Positions 50,756 through 63,254 of a stretch of 64,000 nt of DNA are shown in pieces. The translations under genes were made by a program, and so were the position numbers. This stretch comes from Adenanthera pavonina (lineage: Eukaryota; Streptophyta; Magnoliopsida; Fabales; Fabaceae). Numbering within the stretch: the stretch's first letter is position 1; the number at the start of each line of letters is the position of its first letter. The stretch is taken from contig JAIVEN010000010.1 of assembly GCA_026686845.1 (NCBI GenBank), forward strand, positions 39,530,001-39,594,000, read 5' to 3'. A model generated the notes under the pieces. That model searched no databases. It saw only the letters and a list, made by a program, of their open reading frames with translations, and had not been told where the DNA came from.

Positions 50756-53559
50756 TTAAGCAAAAAGGGGAGAAGCAGATGGCCTGGGATAACCAACCTT
50801 TGATGGCGCATTTCCTGCATTATCTCTCATGGATACAGGGAAGCCATTGGGATGTTGACCGAAGTTGGTCCCTCGTACGTTATGCTCTTTCTTATCAGCA
50901 CTTTTTACCGTGTCCTTTGAATCCTGAAGCTGCTCCAATGCTCTTACTACCTCATCCATGTTTGGCCTGAATTTAGGTTCGGCAGAAAGACACTGAAATG
51001 CAAGGGTTGCTGCCCTTTGAGCTCGACTCAGCGAATACTGACCTTCAAGACGGCCATCAATGACACGAAAAGACCTACGCTTACTAGATAGATAAGGTTT
51101 TGCCCACTCTACAAGGTTATGTTCTCCGGATGGCCGGTTTTTGTCTATGGCTCGTCTTCCAGATAACATTTCCAGAAGAACTACACCAAAACTATATACA
51201 TCACTCTTGGCAGTGAGGTGACCTGGGAAAAATACAGAGAATTATTTAGTAATAAAGTTATAAAATTCATGTTTCCCTTGTTACATAATAACATGAGACT
51301 CAGAGTAGTTCAATTCCAGTGAATTGACAACATACAGCACAAAACTCTAGATAAGGTGTAAAGAAGGAACCTTTTATGAAGATGGAAGGATTGTGTGAGA
51401 AGGGATCCAAAAAAAATGGAAATGGGGATCCTTGATCATCGATATTATGCAGAACCTTGAAGAATTTGGTAACAATTTTGGGGCACAATGGCAAATGTAA
51501 GAATGCTTAAAACCATTCCCCAGGAATAATGTGTAACAACAACAACAGGAAAACGGAGTGCAAAAGAAAGAAAATGACACAGAATTATGCAGTAATATGG
51601 TCCAGTCCACTGACCAAAGAAGTAAGTTGATTGATAGAGAAGAAGGTTGTTGCAAGGAAACCATGAAAATCATCATATTGTGGGAACAGGATTGGACAAA
51701 AAGAAAATATTTTACCTGTTGCAAGATATTCTGGTGCTGCATATCCATGAGTACCCATGACCCTAGTTGAGACATGACTCTTGTCGCCAGTTGGCCCATC
51801 TCTAGCCAACCCGAAGTCAGAAAGTTTGGCATTATAATTCTACAAAGTGAAGGCAATGGAGCAGTTTAGTGATTGAACATCAAATCCATCAATATTCAGC
51901 CACAACAGGAATTGGTCATGGTTGAAAACAAATACATACGGCATCAAGAAGAATATTAGAAGTCTTAAAGTCACGGTATATGACTTTAGGTTGTGCACTA
52001 TGAAGAAATGCAAGACCCTTGGCAGCCCCAAGGGCTATTTTCATTCTCAAAGACCAAGAGAGTGGCTGAAAATGAGATCCTCCTACATAAACAATGATTT
52101 CACAGCATGAGTACAAGAATTTAGGTAAGTTTTGAATGTGTCTTCGTGGAAAGGAACTAAAAATTTTCTATGTGACCACGTTACAGGAACTGACTTCTGA
52201 ACAGATGATTCTCCACACTGCCCTTAGACATAAATTCATAAGCTAGAAGTCGATGCTCCTCCTCCAAGCAGTGCCCTATCAATTTGACAAGATTAGGATG
52301 ATGCAGTCGACCAAGGTAGTTGATTTCAGCCTGGGTCAAACAATACCAAACAAGAGGAGAACAAACTACTCAACAATCAATTTAAACATAGGCTGAACTT
52401 TTGCAAATTATAATCCAGTCCATTCAAAGAGTGCTGTTTAACTTGAAAAGATTTGGCTACTAATGCCAATAAAATCACAGGAACCAAGGAAATTTTAACT
52501 AGCTACAAGTCCACAGAAATCCCTTAAAAATTGCAGGCCTGCGATTGCCCCGAATTTATTATTAATATAGGTTGACTAAAATCCATATCACTGCAATACC
52601 AATAGCAAAAGCCAAGATATGCTTTAGGTGGGAGAAACTTAACAAGTATCGAGAAAATATTTTACACTGACCAGCCATTCTTTGTGACCCTGGAAGCCAT
52701 CTTGGTTAAGTCTCTTCACAGCAATAACAATGCCAGTTCCGGGTTTGGTAGCAACGAAGGTGTGCTCATCGATCCACCCCTTAAAAACTGAACCAAACCC
52801 ACCCTCTCCTAAGATACTATCAGGGCGGAAGTTTCTCGTGGCTGCTTTAAGTTCACTGTAGCCGAAGCTCTTCAAACTGGAAGATTGTAAGATCTCACCC
52901 TCACTCCGAGGTGTTATGGGTATGGAGGATGATGAGTTCCTGCTGTTTGAACTCGTGTCACAGCCATCCCTGCTGACACTTCTTGAAGTAAACCCTGCAT
53001 AAATACATAGATAGCCATGTTAACAGAAATTCATCACCCATCGTTGGCCTTAAATGAAACACAACTTACATATTCTCCACCAAAAATCCCCAAATTATCA
53101 TTATGTTGTTAACAAGAAATTCTCTTAAAACTCATATTGCAGTTTTCTCAAGAGGAATCGTCTTACTGGAAGAACCAGGCTGAGTTTACAGTTAGTTCCA
53201 TATGTAGAGCAGGAAATGCAATGGGTCGATCAAACTAAACTCAACGGTCATTGTGCTCAGATCTTCGCATTAGAAAAGACATAGCAGCTTTAATTTGCAA
53301 GGATCTCAAGCATGCATATGAAATACCCAAATCTCCACAAAGGCATGAAGATAAACAGCTTTTAACGTTGTAACAATCAATCCTATGTTCTTTTCAAAAC
53401 CCCAGAAAACCAGAATCTGGAGAGAAATACCAGCTCATTCGGGTTTTAAAGAAAATACAGTTGAAGATTCAAGTCAAGAAGGAGCTGAAGGTGATATAGC
53501 AAAAGACCTGTACCTGAAGAACTCACGGCCTTGATCCGATTGCTACAGCACGCACCCAT
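50756..53559 (-). CDS. NAK: receptor-like cytoplasmic kinase, RLCK-VII (NAK/APK1/PBL type)
   Basis: Six exons on the minus strand join in frame to 412 residues: 53514-53559, 52672-52994, 52195-52330, 51940-52082, 51716-51839 and 50756-51222, all GT-AG. The N-terminus MGACCSNRIK fits N-myristoylation (Gly2) and palmitoylation (Cys4, Cys5), so plasma-membrane attachment is expected. The ITPRSEGEIL and YSELKAATRNFRPDSILGEG blocks are hallmarks of RLCK-VII. Kinase features: P-loop GEGGFGSV at 78-85, catalytic Lys109 in IAVKRL, VIYRDFKTSNILL with Asp206, DFG at 224-226, and activation loop STRVMGTHGYAAPEY at 240-254. All key residues are present, so it should be an active RD Ser/Thr kinase. The family relays signals from surface receptors in immunity and growth. 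The C-terminus ends in YPRPSASPLFA, as in APK1-like kinases. Similarity to Arabidopsis NAK (At5g02290) is strong from memory. Confidence 0.95.
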
Positions 53560-53960
53560 CAACGAAATCAACCCTAAAACCAAAATTTTTTGGGAAAGGA
53601 TTTCAGGTGAAAGCAAACAAGATGTCAAAATCTAAAAGAGTAAGCCAAAATTTGCATCATTGGGTGGGAAGCGAGCAAAAGCAGCAACTCAAGAAACAGC
53701 ATTAAACAGGAGAAATTAAAGATAAACCCACTTTGTTTGAGACAGCTGCTAGTGATTGCGCACTGAGTACCGAAGATTGAACAACTTTTTCAATTTTTGA
53801 TGATTTGGGTATGGAAGAAGAGGAGTATGTTGCAGCGAAAAAGTGAAACGAAAAAAAGGAAAAAGCTTTTGTCTGGTCACTTTGCTAATCAAGGGAGGCT
53901 TGTTGGAAGCCTTTTTGGACCTCAGGCAAAGCAAAGGAGGAGATGGTTGACCCTAACTCT
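53560..53960 (-). promoter_or_regulatory. 5' UTR and proximal promoter of the kinase gene
   Basis: The bases upstream of the ATG at 53559 contain an AACCCTAAAACC (telo-box-like on the coding strand: GGTTTTAGGGTT at about 53570-53581) and mixed-complexity sequence to about 53960. The telo-box-like word is common in plant leaders. A leader intron is possible but not resolved. Confidence 0.35.
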
Positions 53961-56564
53961 TCTCTCGCTTCTATTGTCCTATTACCCTCAACAAACAAAG
54001 ACAATTCATTCAAAAATGAAAACCAAACAAATGAAAAAAAACAAACAAACAGTAATATATTGGCTAAATTAATCAGTGACATTAAAATAATAACAAGTTT
54101 TAGATTAAACTATTAATGAATGACATTAAAATAGTAAGAAGTTGTTGATTATAAAAGTATGATGAATAAATTATTCTCTCGTTTCATCTCAGAGTCTTGA
54201 TTTTATTTTTAAATAATTACCATTTTAAAATTTTAATACAAAAGTTCTTTTTTTATTGCGATTCTATCCCTTATTAACTCTTAATTTTATGAGTAGATAA
54301 AATATAAAAGACATAGTTAAAAATTAGTAGAAAAATACTTTATCCAAATGCAATTATAAGTTTTTACAATTTAAACTACTTAATATTTCTTTTTATTTTT
54401 CTGTATTATGTTGGCTGATAATTATTATTTGAAAATGAAGGGAGAACATGTTAACTGTGTTGAGCTTAATGATAATAATAATAATAACAGTGACATCATG
54501 ACTGGTAGATTAGATTGGTTTATTTAATTGATGGATTGAATTGAAATCTAGTAAGTAGTGTCGGACGTCATAATTCAAATGGTGTTGGCGTGGGATGATA
54601 TCACGTTCAATGATGATCAACTTTCCAGCTGGAGAAATGCTTGAATGAGGAACGAGGGAAGGTTCATGATTAATTAATGAACATGTGAGTAAATGGTGAG
54701 TTTTAATATATATATATATATATTTAATTTAAATAAATATGTGAGTGATGATGATGAACATTCATGTGGTTCACTGGATCAGTCAAGAGGACAAACACAG
54801 CGACGTCTAAAATTTTTACGAATTTCCAGGAAAGAGAGAGAATCGTGTTGTTGACCACAGACCATAGTCTATTCGTCTTGTCCTCAAAGGAAACTATTAT
54901 GACTTCTTTTTTTCTGGGCCAAAAACCACAATTACTTTTCAATTTCAGGAATGTTAATTTCTTTTATTGGAATCTCTCTTGTCGGCTGGGCCCAACTCGT
55001 CATCTATTGAGCTTCCTCTCTTCAAAGTCATCAATGCATTGTCGGCCCAATCTCTCTTTTCCCTTCACATCTTTCTCACGTTAATTTAGCTTACTTGATT
55101 CGTACCTGTCAGAACTTATAAATCATATTATTTATGGGTTTTTTTTTTATTAGGAGCACTCTTACCGGCCACAAAAACTAATCTTTCTTTGTCTTAAAAT
55201 ACTAAAGGCAAAGGGTAAACATCTTACAATTAAGTTCACTTTATATATAAAGGTTGAGATTCAAGCACCTAATTACTTAAGCACATCATAAATGGCATAA
55301 ATTTCATAATTAGGGTAGTTTTGATATGATCTATTATAATTTTTTCAAAAAAAACAAAGAAAGATTATAAAAGTTAGTTCAATTTTATTCATTTTTTTTC
55401 AAGTGGACTTATATAACTAAATAAAACCACATAATTTGGGTAGCAATTCAAAATCTTTATCTCCTAATTTATACACATATACTTACTCCTCACCAATATT
55501 GAGCTTAAAATCCTCTAGTACTTCAATCTCATTCTCATTATTTCATCATGAATAGTCTTTGGAGAAGGTGTAAAGTATACTTAGAGAATCTTTTTCTCTC
55601 TTTTTTTTTTAAAGACAATGAACATTGTTTGTTTGGTAAGGCCGAAAAACGTTGACCAAAAGTGGATTGGAAAGGTTTTGGACCAAATCCTAAGGATGAG
55701 GCTTAGCCCATCTCAATTGGTCCGTAAACTGTATCAACTGTAGCAAATGATAAGGTTTAGCCCACCCCAATTGGTCCTTAAGCTGTCTAAATTCTGTCAT
55801 TGGACCTCTATTCCTATTCATGTAAGCTTTTCCTTTTTGGCCAATTGTTCAACTAAGCTTATGCTTTTTCACTCCCAAGAAAAAGAAAAAAAAAAGCTTA
55901 TATATATATATATATATATTTATTCCTATCTTAAGTATAAGATACTTTTAACTAATTTATACTTAATAAGAAAAGTTAGTTTTCTCCTTATTCTTCTTTA
56001 AAAATGGTATATATTTCCAATTTCACCTTTAACCATAACTAATATCCAAAATTATATTAATTACTTTTAAATAGCCCTGTTTGAAATTTTTAAAAACTAA
56101 TCAATGAGGAGTCAATGTCTCTCTAGATTAAAGAACGCATGAATGAAAGTTTAATTAGTAGAACCATATTACTCAACCCATATTAACCAAGGAAATGATA
56201 AAGTTGGAATTAATACTACAACATGTCTTACATTTGGGGCCAAAAATTTCTTCTACAAGGTGTCCTAGAATTAGGATTGAAGGGAGTATAACATATGAGC
56301 AGCAAATGAAAAATTCTCACTATATTTACTTTGTTTTTATCAAATGCATGCGTTACTTGTTTATTCAAGAGTTCAACTCCACTATTAAACAAACCAGGTG
56401 ATACAAATAACTCCGGTCTACTTATATGTATGTGCTTATAAGTACAGATGTATCTATGTATGATTGTGTGTTATAACATAACTACCTAGAAATAAAGATA
56501 ATAGTACAAGATTATTGTGCTTTAAAGTTTTAATTCAATATCTTTAATTTAAAAATAGGTAATA
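53961..56564. other. AT-rich intergenic DNA
   Basis: No gene is supported. The region holds (AAT)n at about 54471-54487, (TA)n at 54706-54722 and 55899-55919, and a MITE-like block at about 55920-56290 with ends CCTATCTTAAGTATAAGATA and TTAGGATTGAAGGGAGTATA. The segment 54760-55080 is of higher complexity but shows no family. Confidence 0.5.
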
Positions 56565-56828
56565 CTCCGTCCTATATATAAGATCTCTTACCCTGGTCCT
56601 AAATATAAGATCTTTTACAATATACGAGGTAGTATTTATTATACATTTCCAGAAAAATGCCCCTATTTAATGTATTCAAAGAGAAAGAGAGAGAAATTAA
56701 ATAAAGGTAGTTTTGGAAAAATGTTAGGATTTTCAGAGAAATCGAGGTAGTTAATTAGTTTTAATTTCAATTCTTAATCAGCGTGATTTGGTTATAAGGG
56801 TCTTATATTAAGGATTAGAGAAAATATT
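56565..56828 (+). mobile_element. MITE-like element
   Basis: The element starts ACTCCGTCCTATATATAAGA and ends GGTCTTATATTAAGGATTAG, forming imperfect inverted ends. It aligns with the reverse complement of 48640-48905 and shares its core with copies at 34998, 39380 and 40250. The ACTCC(N)TCC start resembles Stowaway/Tourist-type ends seen in many plants. Confidence 0.6.
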
Positions 56829-58231
56829 ATTCTTGATGTAATTTGACATCATTAATGTATGCTCAAATTTGGCAAGATGAGCTTCTTCATTATTTGGCAT
56901 ATATAATGTATTGTATAAACTTATATATTATAAGTTTTTATTGAAAAAATACTATTAAATTCCAAAACCCTAAAATAATTATTGTCAAGTCCCACAACTC
57001 TAAAACACTACACTAAAGTCCCATTGGTCCTTCAGTGTGAAAAAATAAAGAGTGAAATTATTTAAATACTCTTCGGTAACTCGAACATAAAGTGTTGCTT
57101 CCTCATTTAGAGACCATGACTAAATCATTCTCCCTCCCCCCTCTAAGTTTCCCGCCACTCTTTCGTCGCCATGAAAGTCGTGGAGAACAGAGATTGAAGA
57201 ATCTCTTTAGCAGTTAAGGAAGTTGGAAGCATTCTTCTATCTTCTCTCAACTTTAGTGAGGTAAATCTATAAGTTTGAGCTATTGATAGAAAATTTGGGA
57301 AATTCTTGTTGGGAATTTTGTATACATGCAGCCAAAAATCTCACTGAAATCCCTCCCATAGATCCATCAATATTGGTCAAATTGAGATTTAGAAGAAGAA
57401 TTTACCTTCGGTGCGTCCTTTTGGTATTCTTTTCGTTTCATCGAACTCTAGGAATTGACGCGTCTGATCAGCTCCCTTTACCAATACGTGCTAGCACCAC
57501 TATTTTTGAACATCTGTCCTCTATTCATTCGTACACTTTCTCTATATGAGTGTGCAATCGCTCAATCTCTAAGGTAGTGGATATTCTCTCTTGATTCTAT
57601 ATATAATAAACTTAATCTATATAATTATATAGATAAGGTTTATTATTTGATTAAATCAATTATTTAAATTAATTGATATAAATTAAATCAAATTTTAATT
57701 AAATAGATTAGTTTTAGATTTAAATCCATTTAATAGAATAATATCTAAATCAACTATCTAATCTAAATCTAGAATAAAATCTAAATCAAATTTAAATCGT
57801 GATATTAGTTTAAATTTAAATGTATCACATAGAATTAAATTTAAAACTAATTCATTTAAATTAATTTGAATAAAATATATATATTTTGAGATAATATAAT
57901 ATATATATATATCAAATATACATATAATTCAATCACCCTAAATTGAACGTTAAATTCATTGAATCTATATGCATTTTAGATTTAATGAATCTGGACATTC
58001 TAACTCGAGTTGACTCGTTCTTATATGCGACTTTGTAAGCCCATATGATGTTGGTAGTGAGCCAATAATACTATTGAACCCACAAGTCACAAGTGGCCTC
58101 TAACAAGACATTATAATTACCCAAATCATATGAGATCGGTGATCCTATGTAACCTATTATATAACTCGATCACATTTCTTTTGTCTCATGATATATAGGT
58201 CAAGTATAAGACATGGAAACGTCATCTTCAT
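56829..58231. other. probable retrotransposon-derived sequence left of the large LTR
   Basis: No intact gene. The stretch 57110-57590 is of higher complexity, and 57290-57549 (+) is open for 88 codons with no family. From about 57950 to 58231 the text has the style of a copia-type LTR. If the large LTR at 58232-62608 is removed, this end would join 62609-63254. The intervening 57600-57900 is an AT-rich array of AAATCTAAAT-like words. Confidence 0.35.
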
Positions 58232-59145
58232 TGTGAACACCGTATTTTATCCGGGCCTTATACATAAAAAAGTAATAATGATAATAAATAAAATAAAAAG
58301 TTAATTAACAAAAAATAAATGATACATAATACAAATAAATAAATAAAATAAGAGCAAATAATAATAATAATAATAATGAAGTATAAAGTATAAAAAATTA
58401 TTGTTATTAACTAAATATAGATATGTATAATCATAATAGTAATAAAAATAAAAATAATAAAAATTATTAAAAAAAAGAAGAAGTAGAATTAAAAAAAACA
58501 CACAGAAACCAAAAAAATACAAAAAATAGAAATGAAAAGAAAAAGGAAACGAAAAAATAAATTTATTTTTCAACCTTGGGTTGATTTATACCCTGAGCCC
58601 AAATAGAGGGCTTAGGTATGAGAGAGCCAAGAGACAAAGGGAGCCCTGAGGGCTTAGGCAGAGAAATCGGAGGAAGTTCAGGCACGAGGAGAGGAGAGCT
58701 CGGACCGAGAGAAGAGCCAGAAAGAATGGGAGTATGGTGAGAATGAGAGGGACCTATGGCTCATGCGTGCGAGAGAGGTGAGCCAAGATCCAGACGAGAC
58801 GCATGAGAGTCAAAGGCAGAGAATGATCGTGCATGAGAGCTAGAGATTGAGAGTCCCAACCAAATGGTGAAATGAGCAGAGGGGCAACCACAATGGCTCC
58901 GTACACATGTTAGAGAAGGGGAGAGCATAAGCTACGTTCCAGACCGAGAGAGAGCATGAGGACCACAAAATGACAAAGGAACATCTCCACTACTTTGTAC
59001 TTGGTACAACAGCGTAGTGGCAAGGATGGGGATGCACAAGGGAATGAGTGAGACAAGGCAGAGGAGGCATGAAATTGGGAACAGGAGGATGCAAAAATGG
59101 GGGCCACGCGATTAGGGTTTGGTTCTTCCCCACTCACTACAATCC

Positions 59146-59152
59146 TATAAAA
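59146..59152 (+). promoter_or_regulatory. TATA box of the putative LTR promoter
   Basis: CCTATAAAAGGAGGAAG is a near-consensus plant TATA box, standing in a GC-richer context and followed about 30 bases later by a purine-rich leader. It fits the U3 promoter of the surrounding LTR. Confidence 0.45.
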
Positions 59153-60969
59153 GGAGGAAGCAAAGAAATTAAAGAAAAAATTTAGAGCGCCAAAGAAACC
59201 CTAGAATTGGAGAAACAGAGAGAGGGAGTCCAAGTGCAAGATATCAGTGAAAGCGAGAGAAGAGGGAGCCAAGGCAGAAGGAAGCAAACTTAGAGAAAGG
59301 GTCAAATTAAAGGAACTTAAGATCTTCAACTGGTAATTCCTGCTTTGAATGTTTAGATTTCAGATAGTTGGATAAGCAATTTTAGAGGTCATTTAGGAAG
59401 GTAGAGTACTAGTACGAAATATTGATTGCAAGTGCTCTATTTGATCGAGTAAATGTAGATTTAAAATATCTGTTGATTGGATACTCTATTTCTGATTGGC
59501 CCAGATTTTGTATCAGGCTAAAGATGTATTATTTTTTTTTTCATTCTGTCCTTTAAGCCTACTGTGTGCTTAGTGATAGATCTAAAAACAAATTGCTCGC
59601 TCACACCTTGTATATTCGGTGGAGTTACAAGTTTCTTTTCTTTCGGAAAGAGTGTAGCATTCTTTACCTTTGGAATCTTTCTTGTTCGGCAATGATAAAG
59701 TGCTTTAACCTTAGAATAAATTGGGATGAATCTGGTTTTGATGTTAGCTGGAATTTGACGGCTGATGAGTTTAGCCTTTTGTAATGGACTTATTTCGATT
59801 GTTTGGTGCTCTATTTCTAAATTGCAATATTTCTGGCCGAAAATTCTTAATCTTGTCATGGGGTCATTGATTGCAAAACTACCTATGTTGATGGACACTT
59901 GTGTTTTAGCTAGTTTTAGAGTGTCGTCGTTTGATTCAAGAATTTTGACCTTTGCCTTTTGCCTTTTGTGTCTTGTTTTATTTTGAGTCCTCAAATAAAA
60001 GATGAGTTTTATGGATCCATCTTACTGCACCGTGGCTGATTTGCATTTCCTTGCTTATAGATTTATATATCCTCTGTTAGGTTGTGTCATGTTTTGAATG
60101 AATCTGTGGTTTAAGTTTCATTGATTTCTAGTCATTAGAGTAACGTCAGGCTTTATGTTTACAATATAAGGATTTTGGGTTCCTGTACATGAAAGTTTCT
60201 AGTGATGCTTGTTGTTTTAAAAAAGTATTTGCTTCGCTGGTGTTTGTAAAAAGCTTTGACCTTAGAGTTGATTCAACTAGGGAATGAATATTATCTGCCT
60301 TAAAATCTAATCCATTCGCTCTTTGTTTTTGTTTCTATGGATCCTCTCTGTCAAAGCCTTTAATCATAAAGGGAGTTTGATGAGCTTGAGTCGTTAAAGT
60401 CATGCACTTGATTGATAAGCATAATATGTTGTACACAAACTAGTGAGGTTACGCTTTTGACTAAATCCTTTGGTTTGTTCTGCTCGTTGGAAAAGCTTCA
60501 TTACAGTGTTAGTTCATTAATCATATTTCCATGACTGTTGTGTGGGCTAATGGGTGAGTCGAGAATCTCTATATATGAAGGGATGATGTTTTAATCTTGG
60601 GTATAGGCTATATTATGATTTAGAGTGTTAAAAGCTTCATAACATAGATTTTGATTTGGGAAAGAAAGGAATGTTAGCTCATGTTGGAATTTTATATTGT
60701 AATTTGACTTATTTGAGATACCTTATAGACACCGTATTTAATGTTATGTTCAAATTTTATGGTTTTTTTTTTTGTTTTGGTGGTTCTCAAATATTTTATG
60801 TTCTATTTGCGAGTTTGCCGCTAGGGATTAAATCTCTGTGTGCGCATAAAATGTCAGTCAAGACTGTCATGAGTTAGGAGTCGCCATGGTATCCATATTA
60901 GTTATATCATAAAAAAAAAAGATAATAAAATAAATGATTAAAATGAAAGCCCTCTATTTCAAAATTTTC

Positions 60970-61910
60970 TTTTGGTCTTTATCCTCCGAGTAGTGATACC
61001 GTAAACATTTAGATATTAATTGATAAATTGTAAGTGATAAAGTTACTATATATGTTGTTTGGTTTGTTTTGAAGTTGATTTTAGAAAATAAAAATATATG
61101 TAATAGTTCCACCTTAAATTTCAAGTTTAAAAGAAAAAAGAAGAAAGAATTTAATTGTTTTTTTTTTCCATTTTGACAATTTAAAATAAGAAAATACAAA
61201 TAATTTTTTAAAAAATAATGAAAAATAAAAAAAATATGGTAACAATTTTACCTTAAATTTATTTTTTGAATAATTAGAAAAAATAATAAAAGAGGATTTT
61301 CTGATTGCATTTTTCATTTCATTATTTAAAATAAGGAAATAAAAATAATTTCAATAAAAATTATTCGTAAAAAATATAAATAAAAAAGATGGAGTTTTCT
61401 AATTATATTTTTCATTTCATAATTTGAAATAAGAAAATAAAATAATTAAAAAAATTATTTGTAAAAGAAAAAAAGAGGGATTTTCTAATTGCATATTTCA
61501 TTGCATAATTTGAAATAAGGAAATAAAAACAATTTAAACAAAAATTATCTGTTTCTCTCCAAATTTTTGTCTTTTTTACTTATTTGTCTCGAGTGGTAAT
61601 ACCGTGGGTATTTAGGTATTAATCAATAACTTGTGAGTAATAAAGTCACCACATATGCTGATTATTTCTCTTGAAAAATTTATGTGATAATCATATTTTA
61701 CATTCTTCTCAATACTTTTCTTTTAAATAAATAAACATATTTTAAGTGGATTCTATTTATTTCCATAATTCATATAAAATTATTTGTTTTTTTCCAAACT
61801 TTTTGTCTTTTATGCCTTTGGGCTCAAGTGACACCATTGTAGGTATTTATGTATCAATTAACAGATTGTGAGTGATAAAGTCATCACATAAGATAGTTGA
61901 TTTTATTTTG
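60970..61910 (+). repeat. tandem and interspersed repeats inside the putative LTR
   Basis: Three units of about 80-97 bases follow one another at about 61292-61388, 61389-61473 and 61474-61552. Each opens with GA(G/T)...TTTTCTAATT and contains TTCATT(T/G)CATAATTTGAAATAAG. Around them a longer motif occurs three times (about 60974-61050, 61570-61655 and 61808-61890) containing GTATTTAGGTATTAAT and GTGAGTAATAAAGTCACCAC or close variants. The pattern shows a larger unit duplicated and then eroded. Confidence 0.6.
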
Positions 61911-62608
61911 CAAAAAAATAAAAAAATATAATTGTTTTCAAACTTTTCTTTTGCAAATTAAAAATAAAATATTCAAGATAACACGTGTTTTTAATCATAT
62001 TTTTTGAATTAAACTAAAACACAACTACCAATTCTAACAACTGTTTTATTTGCAGAATGATAATTCATTTTCCGAACTTCTCTTTTAAAAAATTATATCT
62101 ATAATAAAAATACCAACTTAGTAATATGCATTTATACTTTGACTTTGATTCCTATCACAAGGTACGTAGACCCCAGACTCTAATTCTGGATCAAATTCGC
62201 TCTTGTAAATAGATAATATTTTTTTCTCATAATTTATTTTTCCCAACTTCCCATATTTTCATTTTTACATTTTCTCTTATTTTATATTTATTCTATTTTT
62301 GCATGTGAATGATTAAAGGGTAATCAAAATAATTTTTAAAGCTATAAAAATTGTATAATTACCTTAAGGTAACTGTTATTAGGAACGTGTGTAATGGGAG
62401 TGCATAACACATTCCTCACTCACAATCATACTCTCAAATCTAACTCTGATTTGCAGACTATCCTTTCCTTTTTATTTGGTTTTCCAAAGTTTTTCTTAAA
62501 ATTTTGGTGGCGACTCCTCCATAATCGGATGCTGTTGTGGCTTAAGTTGATTTTTTTCCTTTTTCTTTCATTTCCTATGCCATCTGTGTTGCATTTTCGG
62601 GTGTGACA

Positions 62609-63254
62609 CTTATCTTACTCGACTATCACTTTCTCGATTTCTGAGCAAACTGACAGAACAAATGAAAACTCTTCCATTTGAGTACGGCCATGCATTTCTC
62701 AGTCTTACTCATTGAGGGACCTAGATATATCTCTCCATTAATTAGAGGGGCAAATTCCATCTTGACCATTCATTTTTCTCAACATGAGTTGCACTATACC
62801 CGATTGTAGCCTTTATGATCTCCTAACTAAATGTGACTTTTGACTATGCCAAAGTATAGTGTTTTCCATGTAGGAAGCCATAGTGATCTCATGTCTGAGG
62901 GCTTAGTGACACAGTTATATATGAGATATGCTTATGACTTGTCCATGCAACTATCTTATAACAGCTCAATCCAACGCCTATTCCCTAACAGCAACTTATA
63001 ATTTTGATTTGTATCTTAATACATAATTAACATATAATTATTAATTAAAACCATATTGGTCTTAATTCATTATTGTTCCCACAAAGATGATTGACTGGGG
63101 ACATTTAGGATAAAATGACTTATCCAAGGATATTATTATAAAGAAAAACATGCAAACAATATAATAATATAATAAAAGGAAAAACAACTTCTTTTTTCAT
63201 AATGAAATATAATGTTCATAATATAATGATTGGTCTTGGGCACAATCTCCAACA
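62609..63254 (-). mobile_element. copia-type LTR fragment in reverse orientation
   Basis: Read on the minus strand, it starts TGTTGGAGATTGTGCCCAAG at 63254, a start common to plant Ty1/copia LTRs. It continues with non-coding text of mixed complexity. It is cut at the left by the large LTR and may continue at 57950-58231. No coding region of this element is visible. Confidence 0.45.

Larger units (their letters stand above)
58232..62608 (+). mobile_element. probable long solo LTR of a Ty3/gypsy Tat/Ogre-like element
   Basis: The segment begins TGTGAACACCGTATTTTATC and ends TTTTCGGGTGTGACA, giving short mirrored ends (TGTGAACACC / GGTGTGACA). Near its end it has GGTGGCGACTCC (62506-62517), a word I recall inside the 3' part of Tat/Ogre LTRs. 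A promoter-like TATAAAA at 59146-59152 precedes a purine-rich leader, as expected for a U3/R junction. At about 4.4 kb it fits the very long LTRs of this group. Flanking CTTCAT (58226-58231) and CTTAT (62609-62613) could be a decayed target duplication. No internal gag-pol follows, hence the solo-LTR reading. The boundaries are inferred by eye. Confidence 0.5.

Noticed and set aside
58301..58573. Tyr/Phe-rich 90-codon frame on the minus strand
   Set aside because: It is a direct reading of an AAT/AAAT low-complexity array.
59518..59994. 158-codon open frame on the minus strand
   Set aside because: It lies antisense within the putative long LTR, has no recognisable motif, and is Lys/Ile-rich by base composition.
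62508..62517. TGGCGACTCC considered as a primer-binding site that would end the LTR at about 62500
   Set aside because: LTR-like terminal bases (GGGTGTGACA) come about 100 bases later, and no Tat/Ogre internal region follows; I favour it as an internal LTR word, though this is not certain.
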